Below, in pieces: positions 44,615 through 54,467 of a stretch of 64,000 bases of DNA (positions are counted from its first letter, which is position 1; every line of letters begins with the position of its first letter). This DNA is from Leisingera sp. ANG1. GTDB lineage: Bacteria; Pseudomonadota; Alphaproteobacteria; Rhodobacterales; Rhodobacteraceae. Location of the stretch: positions 452,509 to 516,508 of the forward strand of contig NZ_AFCF02000008.1 in assembly GCF_000203975.2 (NCBI RefSeq), written 5' to 3'. The position numbers and the translations under genes are program-made. Under the pieces are notes generated by a model. It did not search any database and was not told the origin of the DNA. It saw nothing but the letters and a program-made list of their open reading frames with translations.

Positions 44615-45091
44615 CTATACTCCGGCAGCCAGACCGGGCCGGTGGCGGGGGCGAAGGGTGTGCCAGACTGCCCCCTCAGGCGGGTTGACGATCTCGTACA
44701 TGTAGACCCGCTTGTTGTACCAGTTGACGATCTTTTCCTGCCCGTCTTCGAACACCACAACGCAATAGCTGCCATCCGCCGGATCACAGCTGTCCTTGCC
44801 CAGCAAGGTTACAATGACGGGATCGGCCAGGTGCCGTTTGAACAGCACGGTGGCTTTGGTCATTTTACCCGAGGCATAAAGCCCGCCGGCAAAAAGTGCC
44901 GCCGCCAGAAGAATGAAACCGCCGCCCGAAAAGTTCCGGAACGGGTTGGACTTTGCGAGGCCGGGGCCAAAGGCCACAAAAATCATCCGGCCGAAGAAAC
45001 CGACAAACGCAATGGTTCCGAACATGACAAATGTGCTGGTCACCTCTTGCGAGCCCGCGGCCACCGCCGACGGATCAATACCTAAATCCAA
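44615..45091 (-). CDS. Hypothetical two-helix membrane protein
   Basis: 158 residues, not recognised. The start is TTG 45091, supported by GGAGA six nt upstream. Two membrane helices at ~20-42 (FVMFGTIAFVGFFGRMIFVA) and ~57-72 (GGFILLAAALFAGGLY), then a ~75-residue domain with KDSCDPADGSYCVVVFEDGQ and KIVNWYNKRVYMYE. The two cysteines could form a disulfide if that domain is periplasmic. It is alone between scoB (convergent) and a long non-coding stretch. Confidence 0.65.
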   Translation of the reverse strand: MDLGIDPSAVAAGSQEVTSTFVMFGTIAFVGFFGRMIFVAFGPGLAKSNPFRNFSGGGFILLAAALFAGGLYASGKMTKATVLFKRHLADPVIVTLLGKDSCDPADGSYCVVVFEDGQEKIVNWYNKRVYMYEIVNPPEGAVWHTLRPRHRPGLAAGV

Positions 45092-45246
45092 TCTCTGTCT
45101 CCAATGACTTGTACGTCTGAAAATACCGGTCAGAAATCAGTCAACTGGGGCAGCAACAAGGCCAGCCGTCAGGGACACCGGCAATTTTCCGAAAAAACGC
45201 AGCGTCAGCCTGATCAAAGGCTTAGCGCACCTAGGGTCAGGACCGC

Positions 45247-45279
45247 GCAGCCATCGGACAGGACCAACGGCGGCGTCAT
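45247..45279 (-). pseudogene. Remnant matching the lytic transglycosylase C-terminal tail
   Basis: On the minus strand this reads MTPPLVLSDGC, against MTPPLFLSDGC at the end of the intact gene (45989-46021). 28 of 33 bases are identical, and the copies lie 742 bp apart. Only this tail is preserved, with AVLTLGALSL and a stop after it. It may be a partial duplication or a decayed paralogue. A short peptide gene is possible but unsupported. Confidence 0.5.
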
Positions 45280-45805
45280 GCGCGCCCCCCCCGGAAACGC
45301 AGCAGATTTGGCCGCCGGGGGCATTTTGCCCTTGGCGGTTTTTCCTTGCAGGTCCCTGTTTCTTTTCTTCGGTCCGTTCGGTTGTGCCTGAGGTCCCAAT
45401 TAAGGGGGCGGCGCCGCCGGGGTGGAGGTGGACAGACCCCACAGGGGGCCTGCTCGGACAAGCTCGCTTGGACGACCCCCTTTTTATCAGGGCCGGTCTC
45501 CGGGTGTTGCCCATTCAGCCGCACAGATGCCTGGGCCTCGTATCATGGTCCCGCGCGCGGGATCCATGGCTGGGGGATCGCGATCATTTGGGAGTGTGGC
45601 ACAGGGAAATGAGGATCGCGTGAAGGGGGCGTACGCTGGGTGCGCAACACCTTGCGGTGTGCCGTACCCACAGCTTGATGCAAAGGGCGGGCGCCTGCCC
45701 GCGGGGTGGCGCCGCAACGCTGGTGCAGGGCAAATTATCCCGGCAACGTCCGTACAAGCTTTCAATGGAGCATTACCCTTTCCAAAGCGCCAGCCCGGTG
45801 GGGCG

Positions 45806-45868
45806 GCCTCTCGCGCATTGCAACGCAATGCGCTGCCGGCAGGCGATTGCAAGCAATCGCCGAGAGGC
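45806..45868. repeat. Cloverleaf-like palindrome cluster
   Basis: Every base from 45806 to 45868 fits one structure. Outer stem GCCTCTC/GAGAGGC (45806-45812 with 45862-45868); hairpin GCGCATTGC-aac-GCAATGCGC (45813-45833); the self-complementary TGCCGGCA (45834-45841); hairpin GGCGATTGC-aa-GCAATCGCC (45842-45861). The two hairpins resemble each other. It looks like a REP/BIME-type or mobile palindromic element; no gene is attached. Confidence 0.7.
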
Positions 45869-45967
45869 AGGCGCTCGCCCGGCGTCTGCGGCTTGATTCC
45901 GGGCGGGATTCGCCCGGCTCCCCTTCCCCGGCCACTGGCTGCTGGAACCAAGGGGCGCGCAGGGGGG

Positions 45968-46777
45968 TCAGTTCTGCATCCGGAACACGCATCCGTCCGA
46001 CAGGAACAGCGGCGGCGTCATGCACAGGCCCCGCGCCACCTGGTAAGCGGCCAGGACCTTGGGAACGTAGTCGCGCGTCTCTGCATAGGGCGGCACGCCC
46101 TGATGGCTGCGCACCGCGCCTTCGCCTGCGTTGTACCCTGCCAGAACCAGCATCGGGTCGCCGCCGAATTCCTTCATCAGCCAGTCCAGGTACCGGATGC
46201 CGCCGGAGATGTTCTGCTTGGCTTCCAGGGCATCGCTGACCCCGAACCGCGCGGCGGTGTCGGGCATCAGCTGCATCAGCCCCTGCGCACCGGCGGAACT
46301 GACAGCATCGGGCTTGCCCGCAGATTCGACGGCAATCACTGCCAGCACCAAGGCGGGCGAAACCTCCGTGCCAATGCTTTCGGTCAGGATCTGCACACCG
46401 CGCTCCTGCACGATGTCCTGCATCAGCTGCAGCCGCGGCGTCTTTAGTCCCTTGGCGCCGTTCAGGGCCTGCATCGCATCGTCCAAACGTCCCGGCCCCG
46501 CGCCCTCAATCCCCGACGCGACCTTGTCCCAGAACCAGCCGTAACGTCCCGCGGGCGGCACAGCGGCCGGGTCCCCGGCAGCAGGCGCTGCAGCTGGGGC
46601 ACTCTCTGCTTCGGGTTCCGGTTCGATCTGCACAGTTATACGCTTGCCCGTTCCCGGCGCCGGAGGTTTGACGCGCTTTGCCTCAAACTCGGGAAAGGGA
46701 GTCGCCGCCTCCTGCCCGGCCGCGGCCAGGGGCATGGCGCAGAGGGCCAGCGCCAAAACTGCGTTACGCACAAACAT
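45968..46777 (-). CDS. Lytic transglycosylase (SLT domain)
   Basis: 269 residues. Signal peptide ~1-21 (LALALCAMPLAAAGQ). A Pro/Ala/Glu-rich linker covers ~23-77; the SLT domain covers ~135-250 with catalytic Glu151 in AVIAVESAGKPDA, SSAGAQGLMQLMPDTAARFG, and AGYNAGEGAV. It cleaves peptidoglycan to 1,6-anhydro products in the periplasm. It is divergent from flp, so it may serve pilus assembly through the cell wall, which is inference. Its last residues (MTPPLFLSDGC) recur as a fragment 742 bp downstream. Confidence 0.92.
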   Translation of the reverse strand: MFVRNAVLALALCAMPLAAAGQEAATPFPEFEAKRVKPPAPGTGKRITVQIEPEPEAESAPAAAPAAGDPAAVPPAGRYGWFWDKVASGIEGAGPGRLDDAMQALNGAKGLKTPRLQLMQDIVQERGVQILTESIGTEVSPALVLAVIAVESAGKPDAVSSAGAQGLMQLMPDTAARFGVSDALEAKQNISGGIRYLDWLMKEFGGDPMLVLAGYNAGEGAVRSHQGVPPYAETRDYVPKVLAAYQVARGLCMTPPLFLSDGCVFRMQN

Positions 46778-47135
46778 TGCTCGGCCTGCTTTTGGTTTTC
46801 TTTGGCCTAAGACTCGGAAAACCGGGCCGCAAAATCCAGCATTTCCGCACCAGAATCTGGCGTATTCGCCATATTTGCCCCCAACTGGCGCGGAATTACC
46901 ACGGGACTCCCGCCAGTAACGATTTTTTAACGCCGCAAAAACAAGGCGTTAAGGCATTTCTTTTTGAAAAGTTAAATTTGGGCAGCAATTTCCGGCTTTC
47001 AGCCCAAATCCTGCCACGCTGCACTGGCTATATGTATTCATCCAAGCCGGACAGGAACCAAAGCTGGTGAGAGAGCAGGTTCCAGAGCGACGGCAAGGTG
47101 AAGCAAATTCAGAGATCCTTTGGAGGGACCATACC
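46778..47135. promoter_or_regulatory. Divergent control region of the lytic transglycosylase and flp
   Basis: 358 bases without a gene, AT-rich around 46920-46980. Two inverted repeats stand out: TTAACGCC/GGCGTTAA (46927-46934 with 46945-46952) and ATTTGGGC/GCCCAAAT (46976-46983 with 47002-47009). A third, GGAACC/GGTTCC (47054-47059 with 47078-47083), is nearer flp. These are plausible regulator sites for the pilus locus. I cannot place a confident -35/-10. Confidence 0.5.
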
Positions 47136-47342
47136 ATGATCAAGTTCATCAAAAACTTCCGCAAAGACGAAGACGGCGCCGTGACTGTTGACTGGGTCGT
47201 TCTGACCGCAGCTGTCGCAGCCCTGGCCGGTGTTGCCTACACCTCCGTTGCAAGCGGCGTGGACAGCGTTGCAGACGCAACCGGCACCGCCCTGACCAAC
47301 TCCGTGCCGACCACCTACAGCCTGGGCGACAACCCGACCTAA
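47136..47342 (+). CDS. flp: Flp-type pilin
   Basis: 68 residues from ATG 47136, with GGAGG upstream. The short basic leader (MIKFIKNFRKDEDG) ends at Gly14, the expected prepilin-peptidase site, followed by AVTVDWVVLTAAVAALAGVA, a single hydrophobic helix. The +5/+6 residues are Asp-Trp, where most Flp pilins have Glu-Tyr; this AVTVDW form is usual in Roseobacter-type pilins. It is the major subunit of the Tad pilus made by the genes downstream. A hairpin follows, consistent with a very abundant short transcript. Confidence 0.93.
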   Translation: MIKFIKNFRKDEDGAVTVDWVVLTAAVAALAGVAYTSVASGVDSVADATGTALTNSVPTTYSLGDNPT

Positions 47343-47371
47343 GGTCCGGCTAACGTCTAAGAGAGCTATGG

Positions 47372-47402
47372 AAGCCGCCTGCCCTCCAGCGGGCGGCTTT
47401 CC
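47372..47402 (+). terminator. Hairpin between flp and cpaB
   Basis: Stem AAGCCGCC/GGCGGCTT (47372-47379 with 47392-47399), extendable by inner GC pairs, then TCCTC. Probably a partial terminator that leaves flp more abundant than the downstream assembly genes. Confidence 0.65.
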
Positions 47403-47518
47403 TCATGGTTTTTGCCGCGCATAGCGGCTGCGGAGATCCTGCCGCAAAACATGATGACCGGAACCTAAGCAGAGTCTTTGTTCAGCACCCCGGCTGGGCA
47501 TGCGACCGAAGGAGCGTC

Positions 47519-48376
47519 ATGCGTACTGTATTCGGACTTATTCTCATCCTGGGTGTCGCTTTGGCCGGCGGCGCCGTGATGATGGCGAAAAAATATATCA
47601 GCTCATACCAGCAGGCTCTGGCACAGGAACGCGCAGCCCGGGTGGAAGCGGTTCCCACCGTCGACATCTTTGTTGCGACGGAAGAATTGAAATACGGCCA
47701 CCGGCTGACCAAGGAAAACGTCCGTCAGGTCCGCTGGCCGCAGGAAAGCCTGCCCGAAGGGGTTTTCACCAGCCTGGAGGCTCTGTTCCCGCCGGGTGCA
47801 GACGAGACACCCCGTGTCATTCTGCGCACGATGGAGAAGAACGAGGCGATCATGGCCAGCAAGGTCACCCTGCCGGGTGAAGACGCTGGCATCACCTCGC
47901 GCCTGGAGCGCGGCATGCGTGCCTTTGCCATCCGGGTGGACGTGTCTTCCGGCGTGTCCGGCTTCCTGCGCCCCGGCGACAAGGTGGATATCTACTGGAC
48001 CGGCCAGGTGCGTCAGGCCGGGGCCGCCGACGGTGAGTTCACCCGCCTCATTGAAACCAATGTCGAACTGATTGCTGTTGACCAAAAGGCAAACAGTGAC
48101 ATCAGCGGCGCCGTAATTGCCCGCACTGTGACGGTCGCGGCCAAGCCGGAACAGGTTGCCGCCCTTGCCCAGGCGCAGAGCACCGGAAAGCTGACCCTGG
48201 CCCTGGTTGGCGCGGGCGACGACACCGTTGCCTCAGTGATCGAAGTTGACCAGCGCAAGCTGCTTGGCCTTGGCGCGATTGAGGTGCAGCCGGAGGTGGA
48301 ACGGGAAAAAGTCTGCACCGTCCGCACCCGCCGGGGCGCGGAAGTCGTGGAAATTCCGATCCCCTGCACCAACTAG
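47519..48376 (+). CDS. cpaB: Flp pilus assembly protein CpaB/RcpC
   Basis: 285 residues from ATG 47519, with AAGGAG upstream. An N-terminal helix (TVFGLILILGVALAGGAVMM) anchors a periplasmic protein. A SAF-like domain at ~45-110 (VDIFVATEELKYGHRLTKEN) and the RcpC region RGMRAFAIRVDVSSGVSGFL, RPGDKVDIYWTG are clear. CpaB is thought to help the secretin in the periplasm and outer membrane. A GC-rich hairpin follows before cpaC. Confidence 0.93.
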   Translation: MRTVFGLILILGVALAGGAVMMAKKYISSYQQALAQERAARVEAVPTVDIFVATEELKYGHRLTKENVRQVRWPQESLPEGVFTSLEALFPPGADETPRVILRTMEKNEAIMASKVTLPGEDAGITSRLERGMRAFAIRVDVSSGVSGFLRPGDKVDIYWTGQVRQAGAADGEFTRLIETNVELIAVDQKANSDISGAVIARTVTVAAKPEQVAALAQAQSTGKLTLALVGAGDDTVASVIEVDQRKLLGLGAIEVQPEVEREKVCTVRTRRGAEVVEIPIPCTN

Positions 48377-48409
48377 AATTTCCATTCTTGCACAGACTGT
48401 TACCTTGTT

Positions 48410-48439
48410 CAGCCGCCCTTCTTTGCCGAAGGGCGGCTG
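48410..48439 (+). terminator. Strong hairpin between cpaB and cpaC
   Basis: 12-bp perfect stem CAGCCGCCCTTC/GAAGGGCGGCTG (48410-48421 with 48428-48439), 6-nt loop. The following ACCTGTCTGTTG is a poor U tract, so read-through or an RNA-stability role is likely within the tad locus. Confidence 0.6.
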
Positions 48440-48591
48440 ACCTGTCTGTTGCCAAGGCCCCACATCAGCTGCCGCTTAGGAAAGGCCCCGAAGCCATTGA
48501 TTCTTGCAATAATTCAGGAACTGAACCACAGTGCGGGAAACAGCGGGCAAAAAGACCCGGATTTTGAGGCGTGATCGGAAAGGCAGGTCAC

Positions 48592-49998
48592 ATGGCAATT
48601 CGACGGTTCGTGGCGGCGGCCCTGATGGGGCTTTCGCTTGTTGGCATACCGACTGCTGATGGGGCATCGGCGCAATCTCTTCGCGTGGTGAAAAAGGGCA
48701 CGGCGGCGACGCTTGATGTGCCCATGAACCGCGCTGTGGTGGTGGAGAGCGAGACCCCTTTTGCAGAGCTCAGCATCGCCAATCCCAGTATTGCTGACAT
48801 TTCCTCTCTCTCCGACCGCACCATTTACGTTTTGGGCAAGTCGCCGGGTCTGACCACGCTGACGCTGCTCGATGGGTCCGGCCGGCTGATCACAAACGTC
48901 GATGTCCGGGTTGCCGCAGACGTCACAGAATTCAAGCAGCGGCTGCGCCAGATCCTGCCGAACGAGAAGATCGAAGTCCGCACCGCCAATGACGGCATCG
49001 TGCTCTCGGGCACCGTCTCCAGCTCTGCCCGCCTTCAGCGCGCTTTGGATCTGGCAGAGCGCTACGCGCCGGAACGGGTCAGCAACCTGATGTCGGTCGG
49101 CGGTGTGCAGCAGGTGATGCTCAAGGTCCGCTTTGCCGAAATGCAGCGCTCGGTCTCCAAATCGCTCAGCGCCTCGCTCGGCTTCAATGGCGGCACCGGC
49201 AACGGCCGCACCGGCGGCGTCAACACTCTGAACACCTCCGGGGCGCTGGCAAACTCGCTGGCGGGCAACATCCCTGCCGCCAACGAAAACACCGGCGCCT
49301 TCCTGTTCGGCTTCAACGCTGGCTCCGTGCAGGTCAGCCTGCTGCTCGAGGCGCTGGAGCGCAAGGGCGTGGTCCGCACCCTGGCTGAGCCCAACCTGTC
49401 TGCCCTGTCGGGGCAGGAAGCGAAGTTCCTGGCCGGCGGCGAATACCCGGTTCCGGTGGCGCAGGAAAACGACGTTATCACCATTGAATTCAAGCCCTTC
49501 GGCATTGAGCTGAACTTCATTCCGCGGGTGGTTGACGGTGATCTGATCAACCTGGAACTGAACGCCGCTGTGTCCGCGATCGACCCGACCAACTCGCTGG
49601 AGCTGAACGGCCTGTCGATCGACGCCTTCTCGCGCCGCGAAACCTCGACCACGGTGGAGATGCGCGACGGTGAAAGCTTTGCCATTGCCGGCCTGATCCG
49701 GGACGAGTTCCTCGACAACTCCTCGCAGCTGCCCTGGCTGGGCGATGTTCCGGTGCTGGGCGCACTGTTCCGCAGCGCCGACTACCAGCGCGAGCAGACT
49801 GAGCTGGTCATCATCGTCAGCGCGCATCTGGTGACCCCGACCCGTGGCGAGGCGCTGACGCTGCCGACCGACCGGGTTGCGCCGCCCAGCGAAAAGGACC
49901 TGTTCCTGTTCGGGCGCACCGCCCGCACCAAAAACGGCCCCGCTGCGGAAGTGGCCAAGCAGGACTTCAACGGCTCTTACGGCTACGTGCTGGACTGA
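48592..49998 (+). CDS. cpaC: Tad secretin CpaC/RcpA
   Basis: 468 residues from ATG 48592 (AGGCAGGT upstream); an in-frame GTG at 48571 is an alternative. Signal peptide to about residue 28 (TADGASAQS). The N-terminal pilus-secretin domain reads MNRAVVVESETPFAELSIAN and SIADISSLSDRTIYVLGKSPG; a BON-like stretch (KIEVRTANDGIVLSGTV) follows. The secretin core contains VRTLAEPNLSALSGQEAKFL, AGGEYPVPV and DGESFAIAGLIRDEF. It forms the outer-membrane pore of the Tad pilus. Confidence 0.95.
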   Translation: MAIRRFVAAALMGLSLVGIPTADGASAQSLRVVKKGTAATLDVPMNRAVVVESETPFAELSIANPSIADISSLSDRTIYVLGKSPGLTTLTLLDGSGRLITNVDVRVAADVTEFKQRLRQILPNEKIEVRTANDGIVLSGTVSSSARLQRALDLAERYAPERVSNLMSVGGVQQVMLKVRFAEMQRSVSKSLSASLGFNGGTGNGRTGGVNTLNTSGALANSLAGNIPAANENTGAFLFGFNAGSVQVSLLLEALERKGVVRTLAEPNLSALSGQEAKFLAGGEYPVPVAQENDVITIEFKPFGIELNFIPRVVDGDLINLELNAAVSAIDPTNSLELNGLSIDAFSRRETSTTVEMRDGESFAIAGLIRDEFLDNSSQLPWLGDVPVLGALFRSADYQREQTELVIIVSAHLVTPTRGEALTLPTDRVAPPSEKDLFLFGRTARTKNGPAAEVAKQDFNGSYGYVLD

Positions 49999-50013
49999 TA
50001 AGGAGTGGCACAT

Positions 50014-50643
50014 ATGATCAGAACCGCTGCAATCCTCGGCCTTTTCCTGACCGCAGCCGCCTGTGAACGCGAAGCGGGGCAGGAACTGAACCGCAGGGCG
50101 ACCTTCGGCGAATCCACCCTCAACAACTCAGCAGTGATGAGCGGCGAGCGCAGCTATGCGATCCAGCTGGCCAACCGGTTTGCCAAGGAAGTTCCGAACA
50201 CCATCAACTTCGACTTCGACAGCACCCGTCTGGACCAGGCCGCACGTGCAGTGCTGGACCGCCAGGCGCATTGGATCAAGCAGTTTCCGGAAGTGCGTTT
50301 CCGGGTCTTCGGCCACACGGATGCCGTGGGCAGCAACGCCTACAACAAATCCCTCGGCCTGCGCCGGGCCCGCGCTGCGGTGAACTATCTGGTTTCGCGC
50401 GGCATCAGCCGCAACCGCCTGGAGGCCGTTGTTTCCTTTGGCGAAACCCAGCCGCTGATCCCCACGCCGGAGCGCGAACGCCGCAACCGCCGGACCGTGA
50501 CCGAGGTGAGCGGCTTCCTGAAACGGCACCCGCAGGTTCTGGACGGCAAGTACGCTCAGATCATCTACCGCGAGTATCTGGAAAGCGCGGTGCCGGAATC
50601 GACCCTGTCCTCGCAGCAGTCGTTGTCACGGTCGCTGCAGTAA
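50014..50643 (+). CDS. OmpA-domain lipoprotein of the tad locus
   Basis: 209 residues from ATG 50014, with AAGGAG eight nt upstream. The lipobox LTAAAC puts the lipidated cysteine at position 17. The OmpA peptidoglycan-binding domain covers ~65-165: INFDFDSTRLDQAARAVL, FRVFGHTDAVGSNAYNKSLG and LRRARAAVNYLVSRG. It occupies the usual place of cpaD between secretin and CpaE, and probably ties the secretin complex to the cell wall. A weak terminator-like hairpin follows. Confidence 0.9.
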   Translation: MIRTAAILGLFLTAAACEREAGQELNRRATFGESTLNNSAVMSGERSYAIQLANRFAKEVPNTINFDFDSTRLDQAARAVLDRQAHWIKQFPEVRFRVFGHTDAVGSNAYNKSLGLRRARAAVNYLVSRGISRNRLEAVVSFGETQPLIPTPERERRNRRTVTEVSGFLKRHPQVLDGKYAQIIYREYLESAVPESTLSSQQSLSRSLQ

Positions 50644-50683
50644 GCCTTCAGGCGCCCTACAGCGGTTACGAAGTAGTAACAAT

Positions 50684-50705
50684 TCCCCATATTTGGGGAT
50701 TTTTG
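50684..50705 (+). terminator. Weak terminator before cpaE
   Basis: Six-bp stem TCCCCA/TGGGGA (50684-50689 with 50694-50699) and then TTTTT. Short stem but good T run. It may divide the tad locus into two expression units (flp-ompA and cpaE onward). Confidence 0.5.
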
Positions 50706-50798
50706 GCCCCAATATCGCCTAGATTGCCGCCGACATTGTTTCCAAGAGGCGGACTGTGCCCAAAGCCCGGTCCGCCCAAGTGAACAAGGATGATGGCG

Positions 50799-52028
50799 AT
50801 GAGCAGCGGTATGCCGCAAACAGAAACACCTGCGATTGTTGCCTGCACAGTCAGCCGTGACGTGCAGAATTTCGACCTCCTGATTGAAGACATGGAAACC
50901 GCACTGGGTGAAGCCTGGGGCGACCTTGGTTTTTCCGAGGCGCTGGCTTTTTTCAGCCAGGCGGAGGCGGAACCGCTGCAATTCATCGCCCTGGCCATCG
51001 ACAGCGCCGACGAAGGCGACCTGCCGCTGATGGGCGAGATCATCACCCAGGCCAAGTCCCGCGGGATCAAAGTGATTCTGATTGCCGAGGATGTGACACC
51101 GGCTGCACTGCATACGCTGCTGCGCCAGGGTGCCGACGAATTTGTCCCCTACCCCCTGCCCGAGCAGGAGCTGCAGGCCGCCATCGACCGGCTGCAGGCC
51201 CCGCCGCCGCCAACGGTGCAGAACCCGCACCAGCTGCAAACCGGCAGCCAGCGCGAAGGCGCGGTGATCGTCTGCCACGGGCTGGCCGGCGGCACCGGGT
51301 CAACCACCATGGCCGTCAACCTGGCGTGGGAGCTTGCGGCGCTCAGCGAACGCGAGGAGCCCAGCGTCTGCCTGCTGGACCTGGATCTGCAGGCCGGTTC
51401 CGTCTCGACCTACCTGGATCTGCCCCGCCGGGAGGTGGTGATGGAAATGCTGAGCGAATCCGAAAGCATGGACGAGGATCTGTTCGGCCAGGCGCTGCTG
51501 CCGTTCCAGGAAAAACTGCAGGTTCTGACCGCGCCGTCCGAAATGGTGCCGCTGGACCTGCTGTCGCCCGAGGACATCACCCGCGTCATCGGGCTGGCAC
51601 GCAGCCACTTTGATTTTGTCGTTATCGACATGCCGCACACATTGGTGCAGTGGTCCGAAACGGTGCTGAACATGGCCCATATCTATTTCGCGCTGATTGA
51701 GCTGGACATGCGCTCTGCCCAGAACGCGCTGCGGCTGAAACGGGCGCTGCAGGCCGAAGACCTGCCCTTCGAAAAACTGCGCTTTGCCCTGAACCGGGCG
51801 CCGAAGTTTACCGATCTGACCGGCAAGAGCCGGGTTAAGCGGATGGCGGAGTCGCTGGGCATCTCGATCGACCTGCAGCTGCCTGATGGCGGCAAGCAGA
51901 TCCTGCAGAGCTGCGATCACGGGCTGCCGCTGGCCGTCTCTGCCGCAAAGAACCCGTTGCGCAAGGAAATCGCCAAGCTCGCAGCTTCGCTGCATGAGCT
52001 GGGCCGCAATGAAGCAGAAGCCGCCTGA
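50799..52028 (+). CDS. cpaE: Pilus assembly ATPase-like protein CpaE/TadZ
   Basis: 409 residues from ATG 50799, with AAGGA eight nt upstream; ATGs at 50790 and 50793 are too close to it. Residues ~10-135 form a receiver-like domain without a clear phosphorylation site. A MinD/ParA-type domain starts at ~155. The Walker-like loop reads GLAGGTGSTTMAVNLA (161-176), lacking the signature lysines of MinD, as is common in CpaE/TadZ. LLDLDLQAGSVSTYLDL and VVIDMPHTLVQWSE follow. It positions the Tad machine, probably at a cell pole. Confidence 0.9.
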   Translation: MSSGMPQTETPAIVACTVSRDVQNFDLLIEDMETALGEAWGDLGFSEALAFFSQAEAEPLQFIALAIDSADEGDLPLMGEIITQAKSRGIKVILIAEDVTPAALHTLLRQGADEFVPYPLPEQELQAAIDRLQAPPPPTVQNPHQLQTGSQREGAVIVCHGLAGGTGSTTMAVNLAWELAALSEREEPSVCLLDLDLQAGSVSTYLDLPRREVVMEMLSESESMDEDLFGQALLPFQEKLQVLTAPSEMVPLDLLSPEDITRVIGLARSHFDFVVIDMPHTLVQWSETVLNMAHIYFALIELDMRSAQNALRLKRALQAEDLPFEKLRFALNRAPKFTDLTGKSRVKRMAESLGISIDLQLPDGGKQILQSCDHGLPLAVSAAKNPLRKEIAKLAASLHELGRNEAEAA

Positions 52029-52052
52029 ACGGCTTGAATTGGGGGTGAGTTG

Positions 52053-53488
<1,436 letters not shown>

Positions 53489-53489
<1 letters not shown>

Positions 53490-54457
53490 TGGAGCTGAGT
53501 TCAGAACCGCTTATCTATGGCGCGATCTTCTTTGGCGTCCTGGCGCTGGTGGAAGGCCTGTATCTGTTTGTCTTCGGCAAGTCGATCAGCCTCAACAGCA
53601 AGGTGAACCGCCGGCTGGAGATGATGGAAAAGGGCGGCAACCGCGAGCAGGTGCTGGAGCAGCTGCGCAAGGAGCTGGGCCAGCACGCCAGATCGCAGTC
53701 GATCCCGCTTTACTCTCTGCTGTCGGAACGGGCGCAGAAGGCGGCCATCGCCTTCTCCCCCAAACAGCTGATCCTGATTATGGCAGGTCTGGCAGGCATC
53801 GCCTTTGTCGGCCTCGGCATCGGCACCAGCGCGCCGCTGCCGGTGCGCGTTCTGGGCTCTGTCATCATCGGTGTCGGCGCGGTGTTCTTTTGGGTCAACA
53901 AGAAGGCCGCCAAGCGCATGGCACTGATCGAGGAGCAGCTTCCCGACGCGGTGGAGCTGATGGTGCGCTCCCTGCGGGTCGGCCACCCGTTTACCTCTGC
54001 TGTGCAGATCGTCGCCAATGAGGTCGAGGATCCGCTGGCCACCGAGTTCGGCATCATCTCCGATGAGTGCGCCTATGGCCGCGACGTTGGCGAGGCGCTC
54101 AAGGAAATGGCGGAGCGGCTCGATATGCAGGACATGCGCTTCCTCGCGGTTGCAGTGACGATCCAGCAGCAGTCGGGCGGCAACCTGGCCGAGGTCCTGG
54201 CGGGCCTGGCCAAGGTGATCCGCGCCCGTTTCCGCCTGTTCCGCCGCGTGAAGGCGATCACCGCCGAGGCGCAATGGTCCGGCAAGTTCCTGTCCGGCTT
54301 CCCGCTGCTGTGTCTGATCGGGATCCTGGTCAAGGACCCGGGCTACTATGACGAGGTGATCGACCATCCCTGGTTCATTCCCGCCTGTTTTGCAGTGGGC
54401 GTGATGCTGACCGCCAACCTGATTGTCATGCGCGTGCTGACAAACATCAAAGTGTAA
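53489..54457 (+). CDS. tadB: Tad inner-membrane platform protein TadB
   Basis: 322 residues. GspF/TadB-type platform protein with an N-terminal helix, helices around ~90-130, and a C-terminal pair (GKFLSGFPLLCLIGILV, WFIPACFAVGVMLTANLIVM). The type II secretion F domain contains EEQLPDAVELMVRSLRVGHP and IQQQSGGNLAEVLAGLAKVI. It couples the ATPase CpaF to pilin extraction. Translationally coupled to cpaF; 10 nt before tadC. Confidence 0.94.
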
Positions 54458-54467
54458 GGAGCGGATC

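Larger units (their letters stand above)
45092..45967. other. Long non-coding stretch rich in palindromes
   Basis: No gene is supported in these 876 bases. They hold a degenerate copy of the lytic transglycosylase tail (45247-45279); a terminator-like hairpin (AGGGGG near 45443 to CCCCC, then TTTTT at 45481); the cloverleaf palindrome cluster (45806-45868); and a hairpin CCGGGCG/CGCCCGG (45899-45917). Open frames here are short, low in complexity and resemble nothing. The stretch may be a decayed insertion or carry a small RNA. Confidence 0.55.

Noticed and set aside
45137..45514. Possible protein gene on the minus strand in the long gap
   Set aside because: Pro/Gly/Arg-rich, no ribosome site and no family resemblance apart from the short transglycosylase-tail match in another frame.
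48514..50013. Antisense frame over cpaC
   Set aside because: The secretin on the plus strand is clear; the antisense translation is compositionally odd and matches nothing.
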